A DNA stretch of 64,000 nucleotides from Streptomyces graminofaciens. Its GTDB lineage: Bacteria > Actinomycetota > Actinomycetes > Streptomycetales > Streptomycetaceae. Below the pieces are notes generated by a model. It was not told where the DNA came from and searched no databases. It worked only from the letters and a program-made list of their open reading frames with translations. Location of the stretch: the NCBI RefSeq assembly GCF_030294945.1, contig NZ_AP018448.1:8776501-8840500 (forward strand), read 5' to 3'. The position numbers and the translations under genes are program-made. This document shows positions 36,018 through 46,524 of this stretch, piece by piece (position 1 is the first letter of the stretch; every line of letters begins with the position of its first letter).

Positions 36018-36180
36018 ACGGACAAGGCTCCTGTGCCGTTGAGGGAGGTGTTTGACGTCCCAACTCACTGACACAGGAGCCTTGTTGGTTTCCTGTCCTG
36101 CCGCACTCGACGTCCCGCTCGAACGGGGAGTGCTCGGCCCGCAGGGCGGACACCGGCCGCGCGGCGTGGGCGTTGCGGAT
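36018..36180 (+). mobile_element. Inverted repeat and transposase-start scrap
   Basis: ACAAGGCTCCTGTG (from about 36021) pairs exactly with CACAGGAGCCTTGT (from about 36070) across about 35 bases. The second arm is followed by a frame reading LVSCPAALDVPLERGVLGP, like the start of Streptomyces IS transposases (LVSYPAALDVP...). After about 20 codons the similarity ends. I read it as an IS end plus the first codons of a lost transposase; the hairpin could also terminate the STAND transcript. The rest of 36181-36436 holds the next promoter. Confidence 0.45.
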
Positions 36181-36304
36181 GGTCCGCGGGTCGGCCTCGC
36201 TCGGTGGGCGTGCCGAGCTTGAGCCGGGTGCTTCTCCCCGGGGTTCCGGTGGTGGGTGTCCGCTGTCCCGACGCGGGCGTGCTGGAGATCGGCCAGAGTT
36301 ATGG

Positions 36305-36321
36305 TTACGCTGTATCCGTAA
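36305..36321. promoter_or_regulatory. Putative TetR operator before oxidoreductase
   Basis: TTACG-N7-CGTAA is an exact dyad containing TGTATCCGT. The same 9-mer is present before the TetR gene at 38466-38474. A 7-bp GGTTGCC repeat x3 (36347-36367) lies between it and the gene. Confidence 0.5.
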
Positions 36322-36439
36322 AAGCCCGCCGCCCCGTCGCTGGCCCGGTTGCCGGTTGCCGGTTGCCGGTTTTCGGCATCCGTTTCACAGTCCGGAGCCG
36401 CGCGGGACCGCAGTGTGATTTGAGCCAAGGAGAGCAGTG

Positions 36440-37387
36440 ATGAAGGCAGCAGTGGTGACGACGGCGGGTGCAGTCCCCGAGTACCTCGACTTCCCCGACC
36501 CGGAGGTCGGTGAGGGCGAGCAGCTCGTCGATCTGGTCGCGTCCGCGATCCACCCCATCGTGCGGGCCAAGGCCTCCGGCAGGCACTACAGCAGCACCGG
36601 GGACTTCCCGCTGGTGCCGGGCGTGGACGCGGTGGCCCGCACCGCCGACGGCACGCTGGTGTACACCGGCGACATCGAGGAGCCCTGGGGCACGTTCGCC
36701 GAGCGGATGGCGGTCACCCTGGCCCTGCCGCTTCCGGACGGCGCCGACCCCGTCGCGGTGGCGGCGGGCATGAACCCGGGCATGTCGTCCTGGATGCCGC
36801 TGACCACCCACGCGGACGAGCACGGCGCACCGGACACCGTGATGATCCTCGGCGTGACCGGAGCGGCCGGCGGTCTGGCCGTACAGAACGCCCTCGCGCT
36901 CGGCGTGCGACGCGTGATCGGCGTGGGCCGCGGCATGGACGACCTCAAGCGCGTGGCAGGGCTCGGTGCCGAGATCGTCGAGATCGTCGGCGACAAGGGC
37001 GTGGACGCGGCGGTCATCGGTGCGGCCCTCGACGGCAAGGCGCCCGACCTCGTTCTGGACTTCCTGTGGGGCGGCGTCGCCGAGGCCGCCTTCGAGGCGC
37101 TGGCGGAGATTCCCGGCGCGCACGCCACCAGCTACGTGGAGATCGGCTCCGCGGCCGGCGAACAGGCCGCCGTGCCCGCCTCACTGCTGCGCAGCCGCCC
37201 CTTCCGTCTCAGCGGCAGCGGCATCGGTTCCTTCGACATGCGCCGCTACGTCGTTCAGGTCGCCGCCTACGTACAGCTCATCGCCGACGGCAAGGTGAAG
37301 GTGGACGCCCACGCCTACCCGCTCTCCCGGGCCGGTGAGGCGTGGACGGCTCCTGCCGGCCCCCGCCCCGTCCTGATCGCCGACTGA
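36440..37387 (+). CDS. MDR-family NAD(P)H quinone oxidoreductase-like protein
   Basis: This 315-residue zinc-free medium-chain reductase starts KAAVVTTAGAVPEYLDFPDP and has the nucleotide-binding glycine motif GVTGAAGGLAVQNAL near residue 140. It lacks the structural-zinc cysteines of alcohol dehydrogenases. It probably reduces quinones or enones using NADPH. ATG 36440 is preferred (AAGGAG 7 bases upstream); a GTG directly before is in frame. The TetR gene convergent downstream shares an operator-like motif with this promoter, so induction by a toxic electrophile is likely. Confidence 0.88.
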   Translation: MKAAVVTTAGAVPEYLDFPDPEVGEGEQLVDLVASAIHPIVRAKASGRHYSSTGDFPLVPGVDAVARTADGTLVYTGDIEEPWGTFAERMAVTLALPLPDGADPVAVAAGMNPGMSSWMPLTTHADEHGAPDTVMILGVTGAAGGLAVQNALALGVRRVIGVGRGMDDLKRVAGLGAEIVEIVGDKGVDAAVIGAALDGKAPDLVLDFLWGGVAEAAFEALAEIPGAHATSYVEIGSAAGEQAAVPASLLRSRPFRLSGSGIGSFDMRRYVVQVAAYVQLIADGKVKVDAHAYPLSRAGEAWTAPAGPRPVLIAD

Positions 37388-37650
37388 CGGCGTTCCTGCC
37401 GCTGCTCGGCACCCCGGCCTCCGCGGTCATGAGGAGCGCCAGCTCGCACACGCCTGCCGCGGCGCATCCCGGCCCCCGCCCCTGGCGCACGTAGTGGGCG
37501 ACGCCCCTCGGGCAACGCCGGGCCCTGCTCTCTACGGCGCCTTCGCGAGGCCGTACCCGCAGCAGGGCAGGAGCGAGACCATCGGGCGCGCGCGGAAACG
37601 CCGTTCAACCTGCCGGGTCCTGGCGAGGTGTGCCGCGTGATCTGCCAGGA

Positions 37651-38400
37651 TCAGTGCCCGACGGCATCGCCGCACATCTGGGACTCTCTGAGCCTGGCCT
37701 GCTCCAGACCGTCGAGGAGCAGCTCCAGGCCGAACCGGAACTCCTCTTGGAGCGGTACGGAGGTGAGATCGTCGGCTGCGGCCGTCGTGGCCGGGTAGGC
37801 GGCCGGGTCCAGGGAACGGTAGTAGCCCCGCAGCTGCACCTGGTCTTCGGGACGGGGTGTGCCGGGACCGTACTGCTGGATGGCGAAGCCCGTCACATAG
37901 TGTCCGAGCGCGGTGTAGGCGCGGGCAGCCAGGCGGACCGAGAACCCGTGGCTGAGGAACAGCGTGAGGAGCCGCTCCCTGGCGCGCAGACCGTTGGGGC
38001 CGACAGGAACCTGAGCCGCCAGCAGGGGCACAGCACGGGGGTGTCGGCACAGGGTGTCGTGGAAAGCCTCCGCGGCGACCGTCGCGGCCTCCCGCCAGGA
38101 CTTGCCCGCCGACTCCTCGGGCGCGACGCGGACCTCGCCCAGGATTCTGTCGGCGACCAGAGCGAGAAGTTCGTCCTTGCCGTTGAAGTGCCGATAGAGC
38201 GTCGCCGTGCCCGAGCTCAGGGCGTCGGCGAGCATCCGCAGTGTCAGCTCCTGAGCTCCGACCTCATCGATGAGTTTCAAGGCCGTCTCGATGATCCGGT
38301 CGACGTCCATCGGGGGGCGCCCGCGCCGATAGGTGGGAGCCGGCGGCCGGCTCGCCCACCAGTCAGGACTGCCAGGGACGGGTGTTGTCGCCGAAGCCAT
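37651..38400 (-). CDS. TetR/AcrR-family repressor (TetR_C-like)
   Basis: This 249-residue repressor has an N-tail of about 30 residues (SPDWWASRPPAPTYRRGRPP), then the HTH DRIIETALKLIDEVGAQELT ... LRMLADALSSGTATLYRHF. The C-terminal ligand domain has the tetracycline-repressor-like pattern (ARAYTALGHYVTGFAIQQYG, EFRFGLELLLDGLEQ). ATG 38400 has AAAGG at the right distance. A TGTATCCGT element 66 bp upstream is shared with the oxidoreductase promoter. It is convergent with that gene; the 263-bp gap holds nothing recognisable. Confidence 0.9.
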   Translation of the reverse strand: MASATTPVPGSPDWWASRPPAPTYRRGRPPMDVDRIIETALKLIDEVGAQELTLRMLADALSSGTATLYRHFNGKDELLALVADRILGEVRVAPEESAGKSWREAATVAAEAFHDTLCRHPRAVPLLAAQVPVGPNGLRARERLLTLFLSHGFSVRLAARAYTALGHYVTGFAIQQYGPGTPRPEDQVQLRGYYRSLDPAAYPATTAAADDLTSVPLQEEFRFGLELLLDGLEQARLRESQMCGDAVGH

Positions 38401-38461
38401 GAAACGGTCACCTTTCAGCGGCCGATGTGTCGATGTGTGGGCCAGAAATCCTTTTTCGGTG

Positions 38462-38480
38462 TCATTGTATCCGTTATGGA
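38462..38480. promoter_or_regulatory. Operator-like motif and -10 of TetR gene
   Basis: On the minus strand this reads ATAACGGATACAATGACA: ACGGATACA is shared with the oxidoreductase promoter (36311-36319), and TACAAT is a good -10 box for the TetR gene. Repressor binding here would block its own promoter. Between 38481 and 38666 a minus frame (LAGEPLAKVRKFRTWWDTHR) may be another small gene remnant. Confidence 0.45.
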
Positions 38481-38666
38481 GGGTGGATCGCCGCACCCTG
38501 CCGGCTCGTACCGCAAGGGCCCGGAGGGTCTGCGGTCGGGCACGGGGAAGTGCTGGACGCCGTGGGCGCACTGGGTGACGCGGTGGGTGTCCCACCAGGT
38601 GCGGAACTTGCGAACCTTCGCGAGGGGCTCACCGGCGAGCTCGTTGAACCGCGCATCCTCGGCCTC

Positions 38667-39644
38667 TCAGGCTGCTGCTGCGAGGGCGTCGCGGTGGCGT
38701 TGCGCGGCTGCGGGGAAGAGGTCGAAGGCGCGGCGGCCGAGTGCGTCGACTTCTTGCGGTGTGAGGACGTGGGAGTTCCGGAGCGCGTCGACGTTGCGTT
38801 TCATGTTGTTCTCGTTCGAGCAGGGGACTCCGGCGTCGGCGCCGTAGACGAGGTGGTCACGGGGCACCATCGTGACTGCTGCGGCGAGGTTGGCGTCCGT
38901 GCCGGCCGCGGCGGTGTCGAGATGGAGCTTCGCCAGGTCGGTGCGGATGTCGTCGGCGGTCAGGCCCAGCGGGTTGAACACGTACTCCTCCGCCCCGAGC
39001 AGCCCGAGGCGGCCGGAGAGCGCGGGCAGGGCGCCGCCGCAGTGGGCGAGGACGACCGTGAGACGGGGGTACCGGCGGAAGAATCCTGCGTAGAGCAGGT
39101 CCACGACGGTCCGGGTGGTCTCGAACGGCAATTCGACCAGGACGGCGGTCTGACGGAACGCGGGCGGTACGGCGCTCGGGTGGATGAACAGCACGGCCGA
39201 GCGCCGGTCGAGTTCCTCCCACACCGGCGCCAGACGCGGGTCCCCGAGCGGGACACCCGACCGGCGGGTGGTCAGCAGATAGCCGTCAGGGTGTGTTTCC
39301 GTGTCGCCGCGCGCGATCTCGGCCAAGGCCGCGTCCGGGTCGTCGGTGGGCAGGCCGGCGAGCAGGCCGAAGCGGCCGGGGTGGTCGGCGACGAGCTGGG
39401 CGCCGTAGTCGTTCCAGGCGCGCAGTTGCGGCAGTGGGGGATCGACGGGTACCGGGCTGAGCATCTGCGTGGCGATGCCCAGGCGATCCATGGTGGCGAG
39501 CATCGTCTCGGGTTGCCAGTGGTAGGGCTCGGGCGCCAGGAGGTGCGCGTTCCTCAGCTGACGCCACTGGGCCTCACGCTCCTCCGCCGTGGTCGGTGGG
39601 GTGAAATGCGCGTGGATGTCCACCCAGCCGTTGAGCTTGTCCAT
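38667..39644 (-). CDS. Amidohydrolase (ACMSD/decarboxylase-like)
   Basis: This 325-residue TIM-barrel metal enzyme belongs to the amidohydrolase_2 family that includes aminocarboxymuconate-semialdehyde and resorcylate decarboxylases. Metal motifs are VDIHAHF at residues 8-14, the LFIHPS His near 152, VLAHCGGALPAL near 200 and the terminal YGADAGVPCS Asp. GAGGGAG precedes ATG 39644. It shares a 77-bp divergent promoter with a TetR repressor and two operator copies, so it is an inducible catabolic gene. It probably acts on an aromatic acid or lactone. Confidence 0.87.
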   Translation of the reverse strand: MDKLNGWVDIHAHFTPPTTAEEREAQWRQLRNAHLLAPEPYHWQPETMLATMDRLGIATQMLSPVPVDPPLPQLRAWNDYGAQLVADHPGRFGLLAGLPTDDPDAALAEIARGDTETHPDGYLLTTRRSGVPLGDPRLAPVWEELDRRSAVLFIHPSAVPPAFRQTAVLVELPFETTRTVVDLLYAGFFRRYPRLTVVLAHCGGALPALSGRLGLLGAEEYVFNPLGLTADDIRTDLAKLHLDTAAAGTDANLAAAVTMVPRDHLVYGADAGVPCSNENNMKRNVDALRNSHVLTPQEVDALGRRAFDLFPAAAQRHRDALAAAA

Positions 39645-39667
39645 GATGAGTTCTCCCTCGAATCAAG

Positions 39668-39711
39668 TTGCACTCAAGTGCAACAAGCTTGATGGTTGCA
39701 CCTGAGTGCAA
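39668..39711. promoter_or_regulatory. Two operator dyads in divergent promoter
   Basis: TTGCACTCAAGTGCAA (39668-39683, 7-bp arms) and TTGCACCTGAGTGCAA (39696-39711, 6-bp arms) are spaced 28 bp centre to centre between the amidohydrolase and TetR genes. They are typical TetR operators controlling both directions. Confidence 0.8.
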
Positions 39712-39721
39712 TAATGTCCAC

Positions 39722-40351
39722 ATGAGGCAGACGGAGGGCGAGAAGCAGGACGGGAGGACGCGCAATGCCCAGGCCAACCGGGAGCGCGTCTATGCGGCAG
39801 CGATCAAGGTGTTCACTTCGCGCGGCTACGACGCCGCCACGATGGACGAGATCGCGGCAGAAGCCGGGGTGGCACGGCGGACCGCGTTCAATCACTTCCC
39901 CGCCAAGTCGGACATCGCCACTGAGTGGGCAGTGCGAGGCGGGGAGTCGGTCTTCGCCCTGGTTCGCGACGTCGACCACATCACCTCTGCCGCGGACCGG
40001 GTGCGGGCGTATTTCCACGAGCTGGCCCTGATGGCGGAGCGGGACTGGGACGAGACCCGGCAGATGACGACCGGACTGCTGCGCGGACACGGCGTACCGC
40101 CCCACCGCTCGCAGCTTTCCGTGGAACTGCGCGACTGGCTGCGTGAATGTCTACGGGAACGGCCGGGCAACGGACCGGCGCCCGCTGCCGATCCCGCCCT
40201 GACCGTAGACGTGCTCTACGACGTCTTCCAGGGCGCACTCATGCGAAGGCTCTCCCAGGACGCTGCGCCGCACGGGGCGTTCACGGCAGAAGTGGACGCC
40301 GCGATCGCGCTCGTGCTGGCCGGGTTCGCGAGTGATGCCGGACACGCATAG
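39722..40351 (+). CDS. TetR-family repressor
   Basis: This 209-residue repressor has the HTH NRERVYAAAIKVFTSRGYDA / ATMDEIAAEAGVARRTAFNH, then the FPAKSDIATEW hinge and an all-helical ligand domain. ATG 39722 lies 10 bases after the second operator, so translation may start on a very short or leaderless mRNA. It should repress itself and the divergent amidohydrolase. Confidence 0.92.
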   Translation: MRQTEGEKQDGRTRNAQANRERVYAAAIKVFTSRGYDAATMDEIAAEAGVARRTAFNHFPAKSDIATEWAVRGGESVFALVRDVDHITSAADRVRAYFHELALMAERDWDETRQMTTGLLRGHGVPPHRSQLSVELRDWLRECLRERPGNGPAPAADPALTVDVLYDVFQGALMRRLSQDAAPHGAFTAEVDAAIALVLAGFASDAGHA

Positions 40352-40502
40352 CACCGTCCTGCACGATCTGACGGCCCGGTCGGACACGCACAGCAGATCC
40401 TCACTGTCCGCCCCATGCCCCACCGCTGATCACACGCCGAAAATCTCCGGGATATCCGAGAATCTCCGACTCATCCCGCAGACTCCCTGGGTGGTTGTTG
40501 GT

Positions 40503-40521
40503 CTACCCCCCAGGGGTGTAG
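40503..40521. promoter_or_regulatory. CsoR-like orphan operator
   Basis: CTACCCCCCAGGGGTGTAG is a 19-bp dyad with arms of CTACMCCCC, the G/C-tract palindrome style of copper-sensing CsoR/RcnR repressors. No copper gene follows: downstream there is only a 27-codon frame (from ATG 40541) that runs into the terminator of the GH27 gene. A metal-resistance gene may have been deleted here. Confidence 0.45.
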
Positions 40522-40555
40522 CTGGGATGGAGAGCATGTGATGTCGCGCAAGTGG

Positions 40556-40594
40556 GTCGGCGGACGGACCGGAGAATCCAGTCCGTCCGCCGAC
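40556..40594. terminator. Terminator of GH27 gene
   Basis: GTCGGCGGACGGA (40556-40568) pairs perfectly with TCCGTCCGCCGAC (40582-40594) around a 13-base loop, 25 bases past the stop of the minus-strand galactosidase. Confidence 0.85.
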
Positions 40595-40619
40595 CGGGAC
40601 GAATGGCGGCGTCAATCCG

Positions 40620-42779
<2,160 letters not shown>

Positions 42780-42978
42780 TCAGATGTGCGCCAAGAGGTT
42801 GAACAAATGAGAATGCGAAGTTCGCCCGATGGCGGATGCCGCCGTCCTCGGGTCAGGTCAGGGCCGCATGTGCCCCGCGCCCGCACGGAGCCGACTCCTT
42901 GTGTTCGGCGGTTCGGCCATCAGGCTGGACGGAACAGGTGCCGGGCGGTGAGGTCTGGGGCGCCGCCTATGGCCGAGG

Positions 42979-43162
42979 AATGTTACCGTTCACTTTTTTG
43001 GGCTCCATAGGGCTCGGCGACAGATGATGTGACAGGGAAGCTGCAGCAGGGGCCTGCGCCTGGAGTAACTGCGAGACGGAGTCCGGTAAGTGGACCCCTG
43101 CGCGCCCCCGGCATCGGGCGTTGACACGTCTGCGACGCAGAGAGAGTGTGAACGGTAACATT
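42979..43162. promoter_or_regulatory. Paired inverted LacI-type operators
   Basis: AATGTTACCGTTCAC (42979-42993) and its exact reverse complement (43148-43162) lie 154 bp apart in the 845-bp gap between the GH27 gene and the LacI gene. A TTGACA is at 43121-43126. Two sites at this spacing could allow looping. From 43430 a frame reading VKVLDPFDQVWFGRPNLKEA, then ADKANTWSNAAVTAW, may be a gene remnant; no other gene is seen in 42717-43561. Confidence 0.6.
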
Positions 43163-43561
43163 TGCCGCCCGCAATACTCCGCGTGGAACTTTCTCTTGGC
43201 GTCCCGTCAGGCGAGGGCGGTCGGGAAGCTTCCAGGGCGCGCCGGCGGTGGCCTGGAGGCGGTGGACAACGGGGGTCTCAGCGGTGTGCCGCACGCCGTG
43301 GAGCATGGGATCGAAGGAGGCCGAGGGCTGGTCGAGCGGCTCGGCTCTGAGTGGTCGAAGAAGACCGTCACCGCTGCGGGTACGGTATGGCCGTCGATCC
43401 CGACTCTGAACGGTGACTTCGTGGCCCGGTGAAGGTGCTCGACCCCTTCGACCAGGTCTGGTTCGGCCGACCGAACTTGAAGGAGGCCGCGGACAAGGCG
43501 AACACCTGGTCCAACGCAGCCGTCACCGCCTGGCCAGTACCGACGAGGAGCCGTCCCCACC

Positions 43562-44644
43562 ATGCAGGAAGCGACCCCCGCACCCCGCTCCGGCGGGGGA
43601 CCGCAGGCTCCGAGGACCGTCAGCATCCGGGACGTCGCCAAGGAGGCGGGCGTGTCCCACCAGACGGTCTCCCGGGTGGTCAACGGCCACCCCAAGGTCA
43701 AGGAGTCGACCCGGGCCCGGGTCCTGGACGTCATCGCAGAGATGGGCTACACGCCAAACCGGATGGCCCGGGCACTGGCCGGCGGTGCGGTGCGCTCGGT
43801 GACCGTGCTGACCTCCGACACCTCTCTGTACGGCGCCTCGGCGACCCTGAAGGGCATAGAGGAGGCGGCGAGGGCGGCCGGCTTCGCGGTCGGGATCAGC
43901 GTGCTCGACGCCGGCTCGGCCCAGCAGCCCGCGGATGTCGCGGCCCGGGTCAGCCGGCCGGGGGAGGCGGTGCTGGTGATCGCCTTCGACGCGGCGGGCG
44001 TACGGGCATGGCAGGCACTGCCGACCGGGTTCCCGGCCGCGGCGGCGGTGGAACGGCCCGAGGACGGCCGTCCCGGCGACCGGCCCCAGCTCTGGCTGGA
44101 CGACCGGGCGGCCGCAGCTCAGGCCACCCGCTATCTCCTCGGCCTCGGCCACGAGACCGTGCACTACCTGGCGATCCCGTCCTCCACCACCCGCATCGGC
44201 CAGCGCACCGAGGGGTGGCGTGACGCCCTGCGGGCGGCCGGTAAGCCCCTAACGGAACCGCTCGACGCCGGCTGGAGCCCTCGCTCCGGCTACCTCGCCG
44301 CCCGCTCGCTGCTGGTCGACCCTTCGGTCACGGCCGTGCTCTGCGGCAACGACGACCTGGCACTCGGCGTACTCCGCGCGGCCAGGGAGGCGGGCCGTGA
44401 CGTGCCGGGCGACCTGAGCGTGGTGAGCTTCGACGACGCCCCCCATTCCGCCTACGCACACCCCGCCCTGACCACCGTCCGCCTCGACTTCGAAGGCCTC
44501 GGCCGGGGCTGCTTCGGCCTGCTCCACCGGCTCCTCGAGCCCGACACCGCTCCGGCCCTGCCCCTGTGGGCCGAGCCGGAGCTGATCGTACGGGAGAGCA
44601 GCGGCCCGGCCCCGTTACGGCGTGACCGGCCGTTGGACCACTGA
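43562..44644 (+). CDS. LacI-family sugar-responsive repressor
   Basis: This 360-residue repressor has the HTH SIRDVAKEAGVSHQTVSRVV plus the hinge helix NRMARALAGG at residues 20-70. A periplasmic-binding-protein-like ligand domain follows (VTVLTSDTSLYGASATLKGI, GNDDLALGVLRAAREAGRDV, SVVSFDDAPHSAYAHPALTT). The start ATG has a GGAG 10-14 bases upstream. It is divergent from the alpha-galactosidase; the paired operators between them make this the probable regulator. Confidence 0.93.
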   Translation: MQEATPAPRSGGGPQAPRTVSIRDVAKEAGVSHQTVSRVVNGHPKVKESTRARVLDVIAEMGYTPNRMARALAGGAVRSVTVLTSDTSLYGASATLKGIEEAARAAGFAVGISVLDAGSAQQPADVAARVSRPGEAVLVIAFDAAGVRAWQALPTGFPAAAAVERPEDGRPGDRPQLWLDDRAAAAQATRYLLGLGHETVHYLAIPSSTTRIGQRTEGWRDALRAAGKPLTEPLDAGWSPRSGYLAARSLLVDPSVTAVLCGNDDLALGVLRAAREAGRDVPGDLSVVSFDDAPHSAYAHPALTTVRLDFEGLGRGCFGLLHRLLEPDTAPALPLWAEPELIVRESSGPAPLRRDRPLDH

Positions 44645-44758
44645 GACTGTCCTCCGACGGGAGACGTGAGGAAGCACCGCCGTTGCTTCTCCGCCGCCCG
44701 CCTCACCGCGGGATCGATCGCGCCTTGTCGCTCCTGTGGGCGCGCAGGTGACGACCAA

Positions 44759-46423
44759 TCAGGACGACGAATGCCGAGTCCTGTCGTCCGGGTGAAAAAG
44801 GGCCGTCGTCTCGCCCAGCCGCAGCTGCAGTTGGGCCAGCAGCATCTGATCGGCGTCATGGAAGTCCAGACCCGACACCTCCCTGATCCGGCGCAGCCGG
44901 TATCGCAAGGTATTGACGTGCACCCGCAGTCGTGCGGCGGCTTCCTCGGCCAGGCATCCCGCAGCCAGGTAGGCGGCGAGGGTCTCGGTGAGGACGCCGT
45001 CGGGGCCGTCGTGCTCGACGAGGCGGCGCAGCGGGCCGGTGGCCGGCGGCATGCCGAGCGACTGGGCGACGTCGCCCAGGCGATCGAGCAGCACCTGGAG
45101 CGCCGTCTCGTCGAGGGTGGCCACGGCGGGCGCCGAGCTCCCGGCGCCGTGCAGGGCGCGCAGCACGGCGTCGGCCTGGGCCCGGACGGCGGGCACACGA
45201 CCGGGCTCGGCGGCGGGCCCGGCGACCGCGGCCAGATAGTCCCCGCCGGGCCCTCCCGGCGACCGGGCGACGAAGTCCGCGGCCAACGAGCGGGCCCCGG
45301 CCAGAATCTCGTCCCTGGACGGCTGCGGCCAGACCGCCAGCACGTACACCGCACGATCACCGCGCACGGTCACCGCCGAGGGGCGCACCGCGGTGAGGTA
45401 GAGCGTCAGGGCGTCTTCGAGCCGGCGAAGACCGGCGGCTGCGACAGCGGCCTCCGCGGGGGCGGTGTCGGAGGCAACGTCCGAGGCGGCGCCCCGCGGG
45501 CGCAAACCGAAGGCGATCAGGCACAGCGCCCCGGTGTGCAGTTGCAGCTCACGGGCCGCGTCCTCCCCGGCCGGGCCCCCGGCGAGCACCGCCGCGGCCA
45601 GTTCGTGGCGCCGCTGCCGGGCCCAGGCCGAGCCGTCGGAGCGGGTGTTGGCCAGGTGCAGGGCGACGACCGGGGCGAACAGTTCGAGCCACCGGGTGTG
45701 TTCCTCCGGCAGCGGGGCGGTGACGACTGCCCAGACGTAGCCGAGGACTTCGGAGTTGGCGCGTACGGCGATCGCCACTCGGGGCAGAAGGCCCGGTTCG
45801 TACGATTCGACGTACACCGGCGCGGTGGAGGAGTGCAGCCGGTCGAAGGCGCCCTGCTCCGTGAGCTTGTGCAGCCGGCTCGGATGCACCGCGCGGCCCA
45901 GGATCGTCTCCACCCTCGATTCGTCCACGTCGTCCTGTCCCGCCGACCATGCCAGCACCGCCGAGACCGCGTCCTCGATGGTGACGGGGGCCTGGATCAT
46001 CGCGCTGATGGTGTTGGCCAGCGCGAACAGGTCGCTGGTGGCGCCCGCGGGCTCCCACTGCGCCCGCGAGTGGTCCAGCAGGCGCTGCCGCAGGGTCGTC
46101 GCGACGTGCATCCAGGAGGCGTCCGGGTTGACCTCGACGACCGGCACCGGGCAGTCGGCGGCCTCGGCGGGGACCGGTCCCTTCACCGCGAGCCCCCGCG
46201 CACCGGCGCGCTGCGCGGCGCTGCCGAGGGCGAGCAGCTCCGCCCCCCAGGCCACACCCACGCACAGCACCAGGCACCCCGCCTCCATTCCATCCGCGTC
46301 GGCCGGGTCGTGAATGGCCACCCCGGCGAGGGGCTGGTCCGCGCCGCCCGGATCGACGGCGAGCCGCAGCAGGGGCTCGCCGATGTCCTGGACGAGGCGG
46401 TGCAGGGTGAGGGCGCGCTCCAT
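44759..46423 (-). CDS. PucR-family transcriptional regulator
   Basis: This 554-residue regulator has an N-terminal PucR-type ligand module (residues 1-110), a central GGDEF-like PucR domain, and the C-terminal PucR HTH (LAEEAAARLRVHVNTLRYRL + RRIREVSGLDFHDADQMLLA). PucR/CdaR proteins sense purines, amino acids or sugar acids. It is divergent, 101 bp apart, from the GNAT-racemase-M20 operon, so it is probably the operon's regulator and may sense D-amino acids or their N-acyl forms. Confidence 0.9.
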   Translation of the reverse strand: MERALTLHRLVQDIGEPLLRLAVDPGGADQPLAGVAIHDPADADGMEAGCLVLCVGVAWGAELLALGSAAQRAGARGLAVKGPVPAEAADCPVPVVEVNPDASWMHVATTLRQRLLDHSRAQWEPAGATSDLFALANTISAMIQAPVTIEDAVSAVLAWSAGQDDVDESRVETILGRAVHPSRLHKLTEQGAFDRLHSSTAPVYVESYEPGLLPRVAIAVRANSEVLGYVWAVVTAPLPEEHTRWLELFAPVVALHLANTRSDGSAWARQRRHELAAAVLAGGPAGEDAARELQLHTGALCLIAFGLRPRGAASDVASDTAPAEAAVAAAGLRRLEDALTLYLTAVRPSAVTVRGDRAVYVLAVWPQPSRDEILAGARSLAADFVARSPGGPGGDYLAAVAGPAAEPGRVPAVRAQADAVLRALHGAGSSAPAVATLDETALQVLLDRLGDVAQSLGMPPATGPLRRLVEHDGPDGVLTETLAAYLAAGCLAEEAAARLRVHVNTLRYRLRRIREVSGLDFHDADQMLLAQLQLRLGETTALFHPDDRTRHSSS

Positions 46424-46524
46424 GGCGCCACCCTAGCCGGATTGTTGTAAACACCTACCTGATGACCCCAAGTTTGATGCTCAGCACAAAAGCTGGAGGG
46501 GCATGGTCCGGCAGGCTACGGCTC

